Below, in pieces: positions 37,978 through 47,229 of a stretch of DNA of 64,000 bases. Position numbers and translations under genes: made by a program. Position 1 is the first letter of the stretch. Every line of letters starts with the position of its first letter. The notes beneath the pieces are model-generated. The model had not been told where the DNA came from and searched no databases. It saw nothing but the letters and a program-made list of their open reading frames with translations. This stretch comes from Lactococcus garvieae. GTDB lineage: Bacteria; Bacillota; Bacilli; Lactobacillales; Streptococcaceae. The stretch is taken from positions 2,017,954 to 2,081,953 of the forward strand of contig NZ_CP065691.1 of NCBI RefSeq assembly GCF_016027715.1. The letters are read 5' to 3'.

Positions 37978-39010
37978 AGAAATCCATGGGCATCGTAAAG
38001 ACGAGCATCTTTCTCTTGGCTTGAAATATTGGCGAGAAGGACGAAACACTTCAGAGTTTTCGTCGGCTCTACGGTTGGTACCAAACGGCTTACCAGAGAT
38101 TGCGACAGCAGAGGTTGACTTATCTATCTCTCTTTTTGAACATCAGTTTGATTTTCCTTTTTACATCGAAGCTATGACTGGCGGTTCAAAAAAAGGAGAT
38201 AAGATTAATTTAGAGCTAGCAGAAATCGCTGCGAACCAGAAAATAGCTATGGCTGTAGGTTCACAGTCCATTGCACTTAAATACCCTGAGTTAGAGGAAG
38301 GTTTTCGTCAAGTACGTCAACATAACCCACAAGGCTTTATTTTTGCCAATATTGGTGCAGGTCACCCTCTAGAAAATGCTCTAAAAGCTGTTGATATGCT
38401 ATCAGCAGATGCTTTAGAAATCCATGTTAATACTGGACAAGAGCTAGTGATGAAAGATAGTGAGGGAGATCGTACTTTCTACTGGCTTGAAAATATAAAC
38501 CATATTGCTGAAAACCTTGATGTACCTGTTATTGTCAAGGAAGTTGGCTTTGGCATGAGCCAAAAGATGTTTCACCAACTAAGCCAAACTGCGGTAGCAG
38601 CTATTAACGTGGGTGGTAAAGGTGGGACAAATTTTGCTTGGATTGAGAGTGGACGCGGGCAAAGCACTTTAGATTTAAATGATTATGGTTTTACTGGTCC
38701 TGAAAGTCTGATAGAAGCTCATCTGGCCCAAAATAGTAAACCTTTGATCGCTACAGGGGGAGTAAGTTCTCCACGAGATATACTTCATGCTCAACTTTTG
38801 GGGGCTTCTTTGGTAAGTTCTGCTGGTTATGTTCTTTCAGTACTTCAGAAAGAAGGAATACAAGCTTTAGAAGAAATGTTTGCACAGTGGAAGGATGATC
38901 TCACTAAGCTCTATACTTTAGTCGGAGCGCGGGATTTGAGTGCCTTATCACAGGTTGAATTTATCTATAACAAAGAGCTCAAGTACTTTCTAGATGAAAG
39001 AAAAAGATAA
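37970..39010 (+). CDS. fni: Isopentenyl-diphosphate delta-isomerase, type 2 (FMN)
   Basis: 346 residues of FMN TIM barrel. FYIEAMTGGSKKGDKIN near residue 65, the GQ-rich IHVNTGQELVMKDSEGDR loop near 155, and INVGGKGGTNFAWIESGR near 210 are type 2 signatures. It isomerises IPP and DMAPP, completing the pathway to undecaprenyl precursors. Last gene of the mvaD operon. Confidence 0.94.
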   Translation: MTKEIHGHRKDEHLSLGLKYWREGRNTSEFSSALRLVPNGLPEIATAEVDLSISLFEHQFDFPFYIEAMTGGSKKGDKINLELAEIAANQKIAMAVGSQSIALKYPELEEGFRQVRQHNPQGFIFANIGAGHPLENALKAVDMLSADALEIHVNTGQELVMKDSEGDRTFYWLENINHIAENLDVPVIVKEVGFGMSQKMFHQLSQTAVAAINVGGKGGTNFAWIESGRGQSTLDLNDYGFTGPESLIEAHLAQNSKPLIATGGVSSPRDILHAQLLGASLVSSAGYVLSVLQKEGIQALEEMFAQWKDDLTKLYTLVGARDLSALSQVEFIYNKELKYFLDERKR

Positions 39011-39020
39011 ACAGATAATT

Positions 39021-39048
39021 TTGTAAACGGTTCTTATTTCTTTATAAT
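39021..39048 (+). promoter_or_regulatory. sodA promoter
   Basis: TTGTAA, 16 bases, TATAAT. TGTAAACGGTTCTT (39022-39035) loosely resembles a cre site, differing at the conserved last two bases. Confidence 0.55.
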
Positions 39049-39078
39049 AATAGTATATTAAAATTTAAGGAGAATACT

Positions 39079-39687
39079 ATGGCTTACACACTTCCAGAAT
39101 TACCTTACGCATATGACGCTTTGGAACCTTTCTTTGATGAAGAAACAATGCACTTGCACCATGATAAACACCACCAAACTTATGTAAACAATCTTAATGC
39201 TGCAATCGAGAAACACCCTGAGTTCTTTGACAAAACAGTTGAAGAGCTGGTGGCTTATTTGGATCGCTTGCCAGAAGACATTCGTGTTGCAGTTCGCAAT
39301 AACGGTGGGGGACATCTTAACCACACAATGTTCTGGGAATGGTTAGCTCCAAATGCTGGTGGCGCACCAACTGGTGAAATCGCTTCAGCTATTGATGAAG
39401 CTTTTGGCTCATTTGATGACTTTAAAGCAGAATTTAAAACAGCTGCAACAGGTCGCTTCGGATCAGGTTGGGCTTGGTTAGTACTGGATTACGGTAAACT
39501 TAAAGTTGTTTCTACTGCAAACCAAGACAATCCAATTTCTGACGGTCAAATTCCAGTTCTTGGTCTCGATGTTTGGGAACATGCTTACTACTTAAAATAT
39601 CACAACGTTCGTCCAGATTACATCGAAGCTTTCTTTAACTTGATTAACTGGGATAAAGTAAACGAACTTTATGCAAATGCTAAATAA
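39079..39687 (+). CDS. sodA: Superoxide dismutase, Mn/Fe type
   Basis: 202 residues. Metal ligands are in [14 protein letters not shown] (about 27), [15 protein letters not shown] (about 82) and [14 protein letters not shown] (about 165-170). The GGG and metal-environment residues suggest the Mn-using group, as in other lactococci. It dismutates superoxide in the cytosol. Own promoter and terminator; TTAAGGAGAA before the ATG. Confidence 0.95.
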   Translation: MAYTLPELPYAYDALEPFFDEETMHLHHDKHHQTYVNNLNAAIEKHPEFFDKTVEELVAYLDRLPEDIRVAVRNNGGGHLNHTMFWEWLAPNAGGAPTGEIASAIDEAFGSFDDFKAEFKTAATGRFGSGWAWLVLDYGKLKVVSTANQDNPISDGQIPVLGLDVWEHAYYLKYHNVRPDYIEAFFNLINWDKVNELYANAK

Positions 39688-39689
39688 AA

Positions 39690-39722
39690 TAAAAAAGAAC
39701 GCTCATTGAGGGTTCTTTTTTT
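39690..39722 (+). terminator. Intrinsic terminator after sodA
   Basis: AAAAAAGAAC, loop, GTTCTTTTTTT. Confidence 0.85.
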
Positions 39723-39792
39723 GATATAAAATAATTTTTCTAAAAGAATTGTTGTTTACAAGGCGAACCTGGTTTTATAAATCCTATATTCA

Positions 39793-39811
39793 TGCTATAA
39801 TAGGAGCTATG
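39793..39811 (+). promoter_or_regulatory. Extended -10 promoter running into AGGAG and the helicase ATG
   Basis: TG (39793-39794), one base, TATAAT (39796-39801), AGGAG (39802-39806), two bases, ATG 39809. The AGGAG is too near the ATG, and would be upstream of the expected transcript start. Confidence 0.5.
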
Positions 39812-41149
39812 AAATTTACAGAATTTAACTTTAAAGAGTATATCAACGAAACACTTGAGGCAATCAAGTTTGTTTCACCGACCCCCGTTCAGGAAAAACT
39901 TATTCCTGTCGTATTATCAGGCCGTGATTTGGTAGGGGAATCAAAAACAGGATCAGGAAAGACACATACTTTCTTGCTCCCTATTTTCCAACAATTAAAT
40001 ACAGATCTTGATGAGGTTCAAGCGGTTATTACCGCTCCCTCTCGTGAACTTGCGACCCAGATTTATCATGCAGCGCAAGAGTTTACGAAATTCAATGATG
40101 CTATTCGTGTTGTAAACTATGTTGGTGGTACAGATAAAGCACGTCAAATTAAGAAACTTGAATCAGCTCAACCACATATCGTAATCGGTACACCAGGTCG
40201 TATTCAAGACCTCCTCAAATCAGGTGCCTTAATTATCCATACTGCTTCTATCTTTGTTGTCGATGAAGCTGATATGACCTTGGATATGGGTTTCTTGACA
40301 GATGTGGATAAAATTGCATCTAGCTTTGGTAAAAAAGTACAAATGCTGGTTTTCTCAGCAACTATCCCTCAAAAACTGCAACCTTTCTTGAAGAAGTACT
40401 TGAATAACCCAGTCATGGAAAAGATTGCGAATAAAACAGTTATCTCAGACACCATCGAAAACTGGTTGATTTCAACTAAAGGTGCGTCGCACAATCAGAT
40501 TTTACTTCAGCTTTCCAAAGCAGCTAACCCATATATGGCAATGATTTTTGCAAATACTAAAGGGCGTGTGGATGACATCCATCATTTCCTTGTAAACAAT
40601 GGTGTAAAAGCAGCTAAAATTCATGGAGATATCCCACCACGTGAACGTAAACGTATCATGGCAAGTATTAAAAACTTGGATTACCAATTTGTCGTGGCAA
40701 CAGATATTGCTGCTCGTGGTATTGATATTGAAGGTGTAAGTCATGTTATCAATGATGAACTTCCTCGTGATTTGTCATTCTTTGTTCACCGTGTTGGCCG
40801 TTCAGGACGTAACGGCTTGTCGGGAACAGCTATTACGCTTTATAGTCCATCAGACGATTCCGCTATTCGTGAAATTGAAAAAATGGGTGTAACTTTCCAA
40901 CCTAAAGCTGTTAAAAATGGTGAAATCGTTGATTCTTATGATCGTGACCGCCGTGAAAAGCGTGCAGCTAAGACGGGAGAACTTTCAAATAAAATGCGTG
41001 GGCAATTGGCTAAGAGTAAGAAAAAAGTTAAGCCAGGCTATAAACGCGCATTGAAGTGGGCGATTGAAGAAGAAAATACTAAAAAGCGCCGTGCTGAGCA
41101 TACCAAAAACGCACGAAAACAACGAGAATCACGTAAACAAAAATTCTAA
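39809..41149 (+). CDS. DEAD-box RNA helicase
   Basis: 446 residues. All core motifs are present: Q motif (FVSPTPVQEKLIP), SKTGSGKTHTF (motif I), VVDEADMTLD (II), FSATIP (III), VATDIAARGIDIEG (V) and HRVGRSGRNG (VI). A Lys/Arg-rich tail of about 60 residues ends the protein. It is similar in layout to the CshB-like helicases used in ribosome assembly and RNA decay at low temperature. I start at ATG 39809; an upstream in-frame extension (39749) lacks conservation and a ribosome site. The stop overlaps the next start. Confidence 0.9.
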   Translation: MKFTEFNFKEYINETLEAIKFVSPTPVQEKLIPVVLSGRDLVGESKTGSGKTHTFLLPIFQQLNTDLDEVQAVITAPSRELATQIYHAAQEFTKFNDAIRVVNYVGGTDKARQIKKLESAQPHIVIGTPGRIQDLLKSGALIIHTASIFVVDEADMTLDMGFLTDVDKIASSFGKKVQMLVFSATIPQKLQPFLKKYLNNPVMEKIANKTVISDTIENWLISTKGASHNQILLQLSKAANPYMAMIFANTKGRVDDIHHFLVNNGVKAAKIHGDIPPRERKRIMASIKNLDYQFVVATDIAARGIDIEGVSHVINDELPRDLSFFVHRVGRSGRNGLSGTAITLYSPSDDSAIREIEKMGVTFQPKAVKNGEIVDSYDRDRREKRAAKTGELSNKMRGQLAKSKKKVKPGYKRALKWAIEEENTKKRRAEHTKNARKQRESRKQKF

Positions 41150-41742
41150 TGAAAAAATTCTTCAGAGTTTTAAGCTTCATTATTGGTTTGGGTTTGATCT
41201 ATGCTCTTATTTGTCTAGGGTTGATTTTTAGTGCAAGTGGAAATCGCTCAGTAAACACTCAAGATATAGAAACGATACTGGTTCTAGGAAGTAAAATTAA
41301 TTCAAACGGACAACCCGCTCAAACGACCAAGGATCGCCTAGATACTGCCTTAGAACTTGCTCAGCATAATCCTCGTGCACAAGTGATTGTGTCAGGTTAT
41401 CGCAGCGCTGGATCTCCTGTATCTGAGGCTGAGGGGATGGCAAGGTATCTTAAAAGTCATGGATTAAACTCTGATCGAATTATTCAAGAAAAGAAGGCGC
41501 GAAATACTGTAGAGAATTTCGCGTTTTCTAAAAAGTATATTCGCGGGGCAACAGTGATAGTTACCAGTGATTTTCATCTGTATCGTAGTCTTTACTTGGC
41601 CTCGAAATTAGGCTATGAAGATTATGAAGGCTTTGCTGCTTTCACTCATGACACGCCCCCCCAAACCTTAGGACATTACGCTAGGGAGACTCTAGCCCTA
41701 GGCTACTATTTGATTAAATTTACACTATTTTCTGCTAGATAA
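41149..41742 (+). CDS. DUF218/YdcF-family membrane-anchored protein
   Basis: 197 residues. One N-terminal membrane segment (about 5-27) is followed by the DUF218 fold: TILVLGSKINSNGQPAQTTKDRLDTAL, VIVSGYRSAGSPVSEAEGMARYL and VIVTSDFHLYRSLYLA. Related SanA/ElyC proteins affect envelope integrity, but no enzymatic reaction is firmly known. The domain should lie outside the cell. It overlaps the helicase stop (TAATG), so the two are co-transcribed. Confidence 0.8.
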   Translation: MKKFFRVLSFIIGLGLIYALICLGLIFSASGNRSVNTQDIETILVLGSKINSNGQPAQTTKDRLDTALELAQHNPRAQVIVSGYRSAGSPVSEAEGMARYLKSHGLNSDRIIQEKKARNTVENFAFSKKYIRGATVIVTSDFHLYRSLYLASKLGYEDYEGFAAFTHDTPPQTLGHYARETLALGYYLIKFTLFSAR

Positions 41743-41752
41743 AGGAGTTTTC

Positions 41753-42493
41753 ATGTTTCAACCAGAACAGATAAGCAAGCTCAATGAACTCGAAACTTTG
41801 GTTCTTGACTTCGTCATAAAGTCACCAGAAAAAGTTCAAAAGGCCACAATTCGAAGTTTGGCGAGCCAACTACATGTTTCCACAACGACCATTGTGAGAA
41901 TGAGTACCAAGTTAGGTTTCAATGGTTGGGCTGAATTAAAGTTCTTTCTGAAAAATCAAAGCAAACCTAAAACGGCAGAAGAACAACATTATGATAATAT
42001 GTTAGAATTTGATATGTTTTTGCGACGGATGAACTCCGAAAGCTATCAAAAACGTCTGACAGAAGCAGCAAAAATGATTGCTAAGGCGGATTATACTGTT
42101 TTTATGGGGATTGGTAACTCGGGCTCATTGGCTGACTATGCTTGCAAGTATTTTGTGAATGCAGGTTTACGTGCATTTGTGATTAATGACCCCTTTCAAG
42201 CAATTCAAATCAATGGTACAGGAAATGTTATTGCCTTGATTTTATCGGCTTCAGGCGAAACGATTCAGATTATCAATAAAGAGTTAGAGTTCAAGCAAGA
42301 AGGGGCGCAGATAATTTCTTTGACAAATAATGAAGACAGTACTGTAGGTAGACTAGCTGATTTGCAACTCTTTTATAACTTGACACCAGAATGGTCTAAA
42401 CTTTACCCTTTGGGAAACTTGACGACTCAACTTCCAGTTCTTGCAGTTCTCGAAGTTTTAGCACATAAAACTCTTCATTTTTTGGAGGATTAA
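41753..42493 (+). CDS. MurR/RpiR-family transcription regulator
   Basis: 246 residues. An N-terminal HTH (TIRSLASQLHVSTTTIVRMSTKLGFNGWAE, about 30-60) and a C-terminal SIS sugar-phosphate-binding domain (VFMGIGNSGSLADYACKYF near 115). It probably senses a phospho-sugar. Because the 6-phospho-beta-glucosidase and PTS genes follow, beta-glucoside phosphate is a likely effector (inference). AAAGGAG precedes the ATG, 10 bases after the DUF218 gene. Confidence 0.85.
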   Translation: MFQPEQISKLNELETLVLDFVIKSPEKVQKATIRSLASQLHVSTTTIVRMSTKLGFNGWAELKFFLKNQSKPKTAEEQHYDNMLEFDMFLRRMNSESYQKRLTEAAKMIAKADYTVFMGIGNSGSLADYACKYFVNAGLRAFVINDPFQAIQINGTGNVIALILSASGETIQIINKELEFKQEGAQIISLTNNEDSTVGRLADLQLFYNLTPEWSKLYPLGNLTTQLPVLAVLEVLAHKTLHFLED

Positions 42494-42528
42494 AGGTAAT
42501 TTTGTTTCTGAATATGAAACATGTTTTC

Positions 42529-42558
42529 AAAAACTTGCAGGATTTTGCAAGTTTTTTT
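42529..42558 (+). terminator. Intrinsic terminator after the RpiR gene
   Basis: AAAACTTGCA, GGATT, TGCAAGTTTTTTT. Confidence 0.85.
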
Positions 42559-42646
42559 GTATCATATGAATAAAAATAGCTAATTTCTTAGCTTCTACAC
42601 TGTTTTATTTTTGTTTCGGAAAGCAATGAGAAGAAAAGAAGTTCTC

Positions 42647-42675
42647 TTGAAAGCCCTTCCTGAAAGCGCTATAAT
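42647..42675 (+). promoter_or_regulatory. bgl promoter with overlapping cre site
   Basis: TTGAAA (42647-42652), 17 bases, TATAAT (42670-42675). TGAAAGCGCTATAA (42661-42674) matches the CcpA cre consensus at 13 of 14 positions and covers the -10. Upstream, a dyad TGAAACATGTTTTCA at about 42515-42529 could be the RpiR operator. Confidence 0.7.
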
Positions 42676-42719
42676 AAATATAGACTCAAAAGAAGAATAA
42701 AGGAAAAGGTAATTTATAA

Positions 42720-44201
<1,482 letters not shown>

Positions 44202-44219
44202 AGTCTTTCATTCAGCTTA

Positions 44220-44257
44220 TGAAAACATTTGCATTATTAGAATGAAAGCGGTATACT
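44220..44257 (+). promoter_or_regulatory. ptcBA promoter with cre-like sites
   Basis: TTGCAT (44229-44234), 17 bases, TATACT (44252-44257). TGAAAACATTTGCA (44220-44233) fits cre at 13 of 14 positions and covers the -35. TGAAAGCGGTATAC (44243-44256) is a weaker match (12 of 14) over the -10. Confidence 0.65.
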
Positions 44258-44292
44258 TAAGAATATAAAAAAGAAAAAGAGGGAAGAATATT

Positions 44293-44613
44293 ATGGCTGA
44301 TAAAATAATCGCTTTAGCTTGTGCAGCAGGCATGTCAACATCACTTTTAGTTTCAAAAATGCAAAAGGCAGCTGCAGACAAAGGAATGGACTACGAAATT
44401 TTTGCAAAATCAACAGCAGATATTGACAACATGCTTGCTGGTAATCCTAAACCAGACGTCCTTCTCCTAGGACCTCAAGTTGGTTTCATGAAGACAGAAG
44501 TACAAAAGAAAGCCCAAGCTGTTGATGTACCTATGGATGTGATTAAAATGCAAGATTATGGCATGATGCGTGGGGACAAAGTTCTAGAAGCAGCCGAAGC
44601 GTTAATGAAGTAA
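44293..44613 (+). CDS. ptcB: PTS lactose/cellobiose-family IIB
   Basis: 106 residues. The phosphorylated Cys lies at residue 10 in IIALACAAGMSTSLLVSKM; the fold ends with MQDYGMMRGDKVLEAAEALMK. It passes phosphate from IIA to the sugar bound by a IIC. No IIC gene is in the window. GAGGGAAG precedes the ATG. Confidence 0.9.
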   Translation: MADKIIALACAAGMSTSLLVSKMQKAAADKGMDYEIFAKSTADIDNMLAGNPKPDVLLLGPQVGFMKTEVQKKAQAVDVPMDVIKMQDYGMMRGDKVLEAAEALMK

Positions 44614-44648
44614 AAAATAAATAAATAATACTAATAAAAGGGGATGTA

Positions 44649-44981
44649 ATGAACGAAGAAAGAATGGAAATTGTGATGGGTATCATCATGCACGGTGGAA
44701 ATGCTAAAGGCTTAGCCTTCCAAGCAATCCAACAAGCAAAAGAAGGAGATTTTGAAGCAGCAGAAAAATCACTTCAGGAGTCTAACCAAGAGTTACTCCA
44801 AGCCCATGATGTTCAAACAGATATGCTGACTAAAGAAGCACAAGGGATCCGTACCGAAATTGATCTCTATATGGTGCATGCTCAGGATCATCTGATGAAC
44901 GCAATTACCTTCAAAGACTTGGCTACGGAAATAATCAGTCAAGAAAAACGTCTTCAAGAGTTAGAAAAAGCAGCAAAATAA
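44649..44981 (+). CDS. ptcA: PTS lactose/cellobiose-family IIA
   Basis: 110 residues of the helical IIA-Lac fold. GIIMHGGNAKGLAFQAIQQAKEG is the family start, and the phosphorylated His is in DLYMVHAQDHLMNAI at about residue 77. It receives phosphate from HPr. It is the last gene of the ptcBA unit, with a terminator after it. In L. lactis the equivalent pair serves several sugars with separately encoded IIC proteins. Confidence 0.9.
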   Translation: MNEERMEIVMGIIMHGGNAKGLAFQAIQQAKEGDFEAAEKSLQESNQELLQAHDVQTDMLTKEAQGIRTEIDLYMVHAQDHLMNAITFKDLATEIISQEKRLQELEKAAK

Positions 44982-45006
44982 ATACTGACAAAAGCTTTGA
45001 GAAAAA

Positions 45007-45042
45007 TAAAAAATCCTGAGTTTAAACTTCAGGATTTTTTCT
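45007..45042 (+). terminator. Intrinsic terminator after ptcA
   Basis: AAAAAATCCTGA, loop, TCAGGATTTTTTC. Confidence 0.85.
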
Positions 45043-45087
45043 TTTTTGAAGATAGTTATGAGAGAAAAAATCAAGTAACAAAAGTTC

Positions 45088-45116
45088 TTGCTTTTATTGT
45101 GAGTTTTCGATATAAT
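45088..45116 (+). promoter_or_regulatory. tRNA-Cys promoter
   Basis: TTGCTT, 17 bases, TATAAT, ending 12 bases before the tRNA. Confidence 0.75.
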
Positions 45117-45128
45117 GGTTGATGTTGT

Positions 45129-45199
<71 letters not shown>

Positions 45200-45232
45200 T
45201 TTACAATGCTTTGCATTATACTGTATTATATT

Positions 45233-45261
45233 AAAAACCGCTGAGTAGTGCGGTTTTTTTG
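45233..45261 (+). terminator. Intrinsic terminator after tRNA-Cys
   Basis: AAAAACCGC, loop, GCGGTTTTTTT. Confidence 0.85.
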
Positions 45262-45362
45262 TTTGTAAAAGAAAGAAATGCGCGAGACAAAATTTTTTAG
45301 GATAGAATACGCACCCTGGTCTGAGGGAAAGTGAAGACAGTATAGTAATCTTATCTTTTTCC

Positions 45363-45435
45363 TTAGTTTATTGTTGACAAAACTAAATAAAAGTTTTATA
45401 ATCATTTTTGTTAGTTTGAAATAATGAAAAACTAA
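45363..45435 (+). promoter_or_regulatory. lmrA promoter with two matching operator-like dyads
   Basis: A perfect consensus promoter, TTGACA (45374-45379), 17 bases, TATAAT (45397-45402). The dyad TTAGTTT (45363-45369), 10 bases, AAACTAA (45380-45386) encloses the -35. A second dyad with identical arms, TTAGTTT (45411-45417), 11 bases, AAACTAA (45429-45435), lies just downstream of the start. A repressor binding both would block transcription. The regulator is not encoded nearby. Confidence 0.6.
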
Positions 45436-45452
45436 ATAAACAAGGAGATAAA

Positions 45453-47198
45453 ATGGAAAAAGAAATAAAAGCAAATAAAATAAAAAGTAGGGACTTTTTA
45501 AAGTTAATAGCAAAAAGTAAACCGAAATATTCTTTCTTTGTGATCGGACTGCTCTCAGGAATCATCGGAGCAATATTGCAACTTATTGTGCCTAAAATGA
45601 TTCAGCCGCTTATTTCGGGGTTTGCTAAAGGTATTGATTATGGTCTCTTAGGGAATGTCGTAATGGTTTATATTCTGTCTGCTTTGTTAGGTGCAGTGGG
45701 TGCTTCCGTTCTTGGTTTTTTTGGTGAGAATGTTGTGAAAAAACTGCGTTCAACAGTTTGGAATAAGATGGTTCACCTACCCGTAAAATATTTTGATGAA
45801 GTCAAAACAGGTGAGATCGGTAGCCGTTTGGTAAATGATACGACTCAAGTAAAGGATCTCTTAGCAAATACTGTACCACAAACTCTGACAAGCCTCTTAC
45901 TACTTGTAGGTTCAATCTTTATGATGTTCCGTATGGACTGGCACATGACAGTTGCTATGGTAGTGGTAGTACCTGTAGCTATGCTGATTATTATGCCTTT
46001 AGCCACTTTTGGCCGTAAGTTTGGGATGCAACGTCAAGATGCTTTAGCAGGTTTCTCAGGAACAGCAAGCGAAGTTCTTAGCGAAATCCGCCTCGTAAAA
46101 TCTTCAAATGCAGAAGAACAAGCTACTCAATCTGCAGAGAAAAATATTAGTAAGCTCTATAAAATAGGTTTAAGAGAAGCAATTTTTGATGGTTCTATGC
46201 AGCCTATCATGATGCTTTTGATGATGTCTACCATCTTTGGACTCCTCCTCTATGGTATTCATCGTGTAGCTGTAGGAGCAATGACAATGGCTACCTTGAT
46301 GAGCTTCTTGATGTATTTGATGAATATGATAGGATCCGTACCTACTCTAGCGATGTTCTTTACAGCTAGCTCAAAAGCTTCTGGAGCCACAGCACGTCTG
46401 AATGAAGTCTTAAACGAGGAACAAGAAAATTTGAGCCAAGGCGAAATACTGGATATCGAAGGTCAAGTCCTACATGTTGAAAATCTCACTTTTTCATATG
46501 ATGATTCAGAAGAAATTCTGAAAAACATTACTTTTGAAGCAAAGCCTAATAGTATCGTTGCCTTTGCAGGCCCTTCAGGTGGAGGGAAATCTACTATTTT
46601 CTCAATCCTAGAACGCTTTTATGAACCAACTGGTGGTCAAGTTATGATGGGGAATCAAAACATTGAGAACCTTTCTCTCAAAGACTGGCGAAGTCAGATT
46701 GGCTTTGTTTCACAGGATTCTGCAATTATGGCAGGAACAATTCGGGATAACTTGACTTATGGTTTAGAGGGAGCTTATAGTGACACTCAGCTTTGGGAAG
46801 TTTTAGATTTGGCATTTGCCAGAGGCTTTGTAGAAAATATGCCTGAACAATTAAATACCCAAGTCGGTGAACGTGGTGTAAAAATATCTGGCGGCCAACG
46901 TCAACGCTTGGCGATTGCTCGTGCTTTCTTGCGTAATCCTAAAATTCTCATGCTTGATGAAGCTACAGCCAGCCTTGACTCGGAATCGGAAGCAATGGTT
47001 CAAAAAGCTTTGGATAGCTTAATGAAGGGAAGAACAACACTTGTAATTGCTCACCGTTTGTCAACAATAGTTGATGCTGATAACATTTACTTTATTGAAA
47101 AAGGAGAAATTACAGGTGCTGGTAAACACAGCAATCTTGTAAAAACGCATTCTCTTTATGCTCAATATGTTCAAGAACAATTGACTGTTGCGCAATAA
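45453..47198 (+). CDS. lmrA: Multidrug ABC exporter LmrA (half-transporter)
   Basis: 581 residues. Six membrane segments (about 25-310) are followed by the ATPase domain: Walker A FAGPSGGGKST near residue 371, signature ISGGQRQRLAIARAFL near 478 and Walker B ILMLDEATASLDSESE. Long stretches such as VKYFDEVKTGE and FVSQDSAIMAGTIR match the lactococcal LmrA I know, though the membrane part differs at many positions. It acts as a homodimer exporting lipophilic drugs. AAGGAG precedes the ATG. Convergent with the PBP gene. Confidence 0.88.
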   Translation: MEKEIKANKIKSRDFLKLIAKSKPKYSFFVIGLLSGIIGAILQLIVPKMIQPLISGFAKGIDYGLLGNVVMVYILSALLGAVGASVLGFFGENVVKKLRSTVWNKMVHLPVKYFDEVKTGEIGSRLVNDTTQVKDLLANTVPQTLTSLLLLVGSIFMMFRMDWHMTVAMVVVVPVAMLIIMPLATFGRKFGMQRQDALAGFSGTASEVLSEIRLVKSSNAEEQATQSAEKNISKLYKIGLREAIFDGSMQPIMMLLMMSTIFGLLLYGIHRVAVGAMTMATLMSFLMYLMNMIGSVPTLAMFFTASSKASGATARLNEVLNEEQENLSQGEILDIEGQVLHVENLTFSYDDSEEILKNITFEAKPNSIVAFAGPSGGGKSTIFSILERFYEPTGGQVMMGNQNIENLSLKDWRSQIGFVSQDSAIMAGTIRDNLTYGLEGAYSDTQLWEVLDLAFARGFVENMPEQLNTQVGERGVKISGGQRQRLAIARAFLRNPKILMLDEATASLDSESEAMVQKALDSLMKGRTTLVIAHRLSTIVDADNIYFIEKGEITGAGKHSNLVKTHSLYAQYVQEQLTVAQ

Positions 47199-47199
47199 T

Positions 47200-47229
47200 A
47201 AAAAGCTACTCATGAGAGTAGCTTTTTTT
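47200..47229. terminator. Bidirectional terminator between lmrA and the class A PBP
   Basis: AAAAAGCTACTC, ATGA, GAGTAGCTTTTTTT, with T runs on both strands. Confidence 0.88.
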
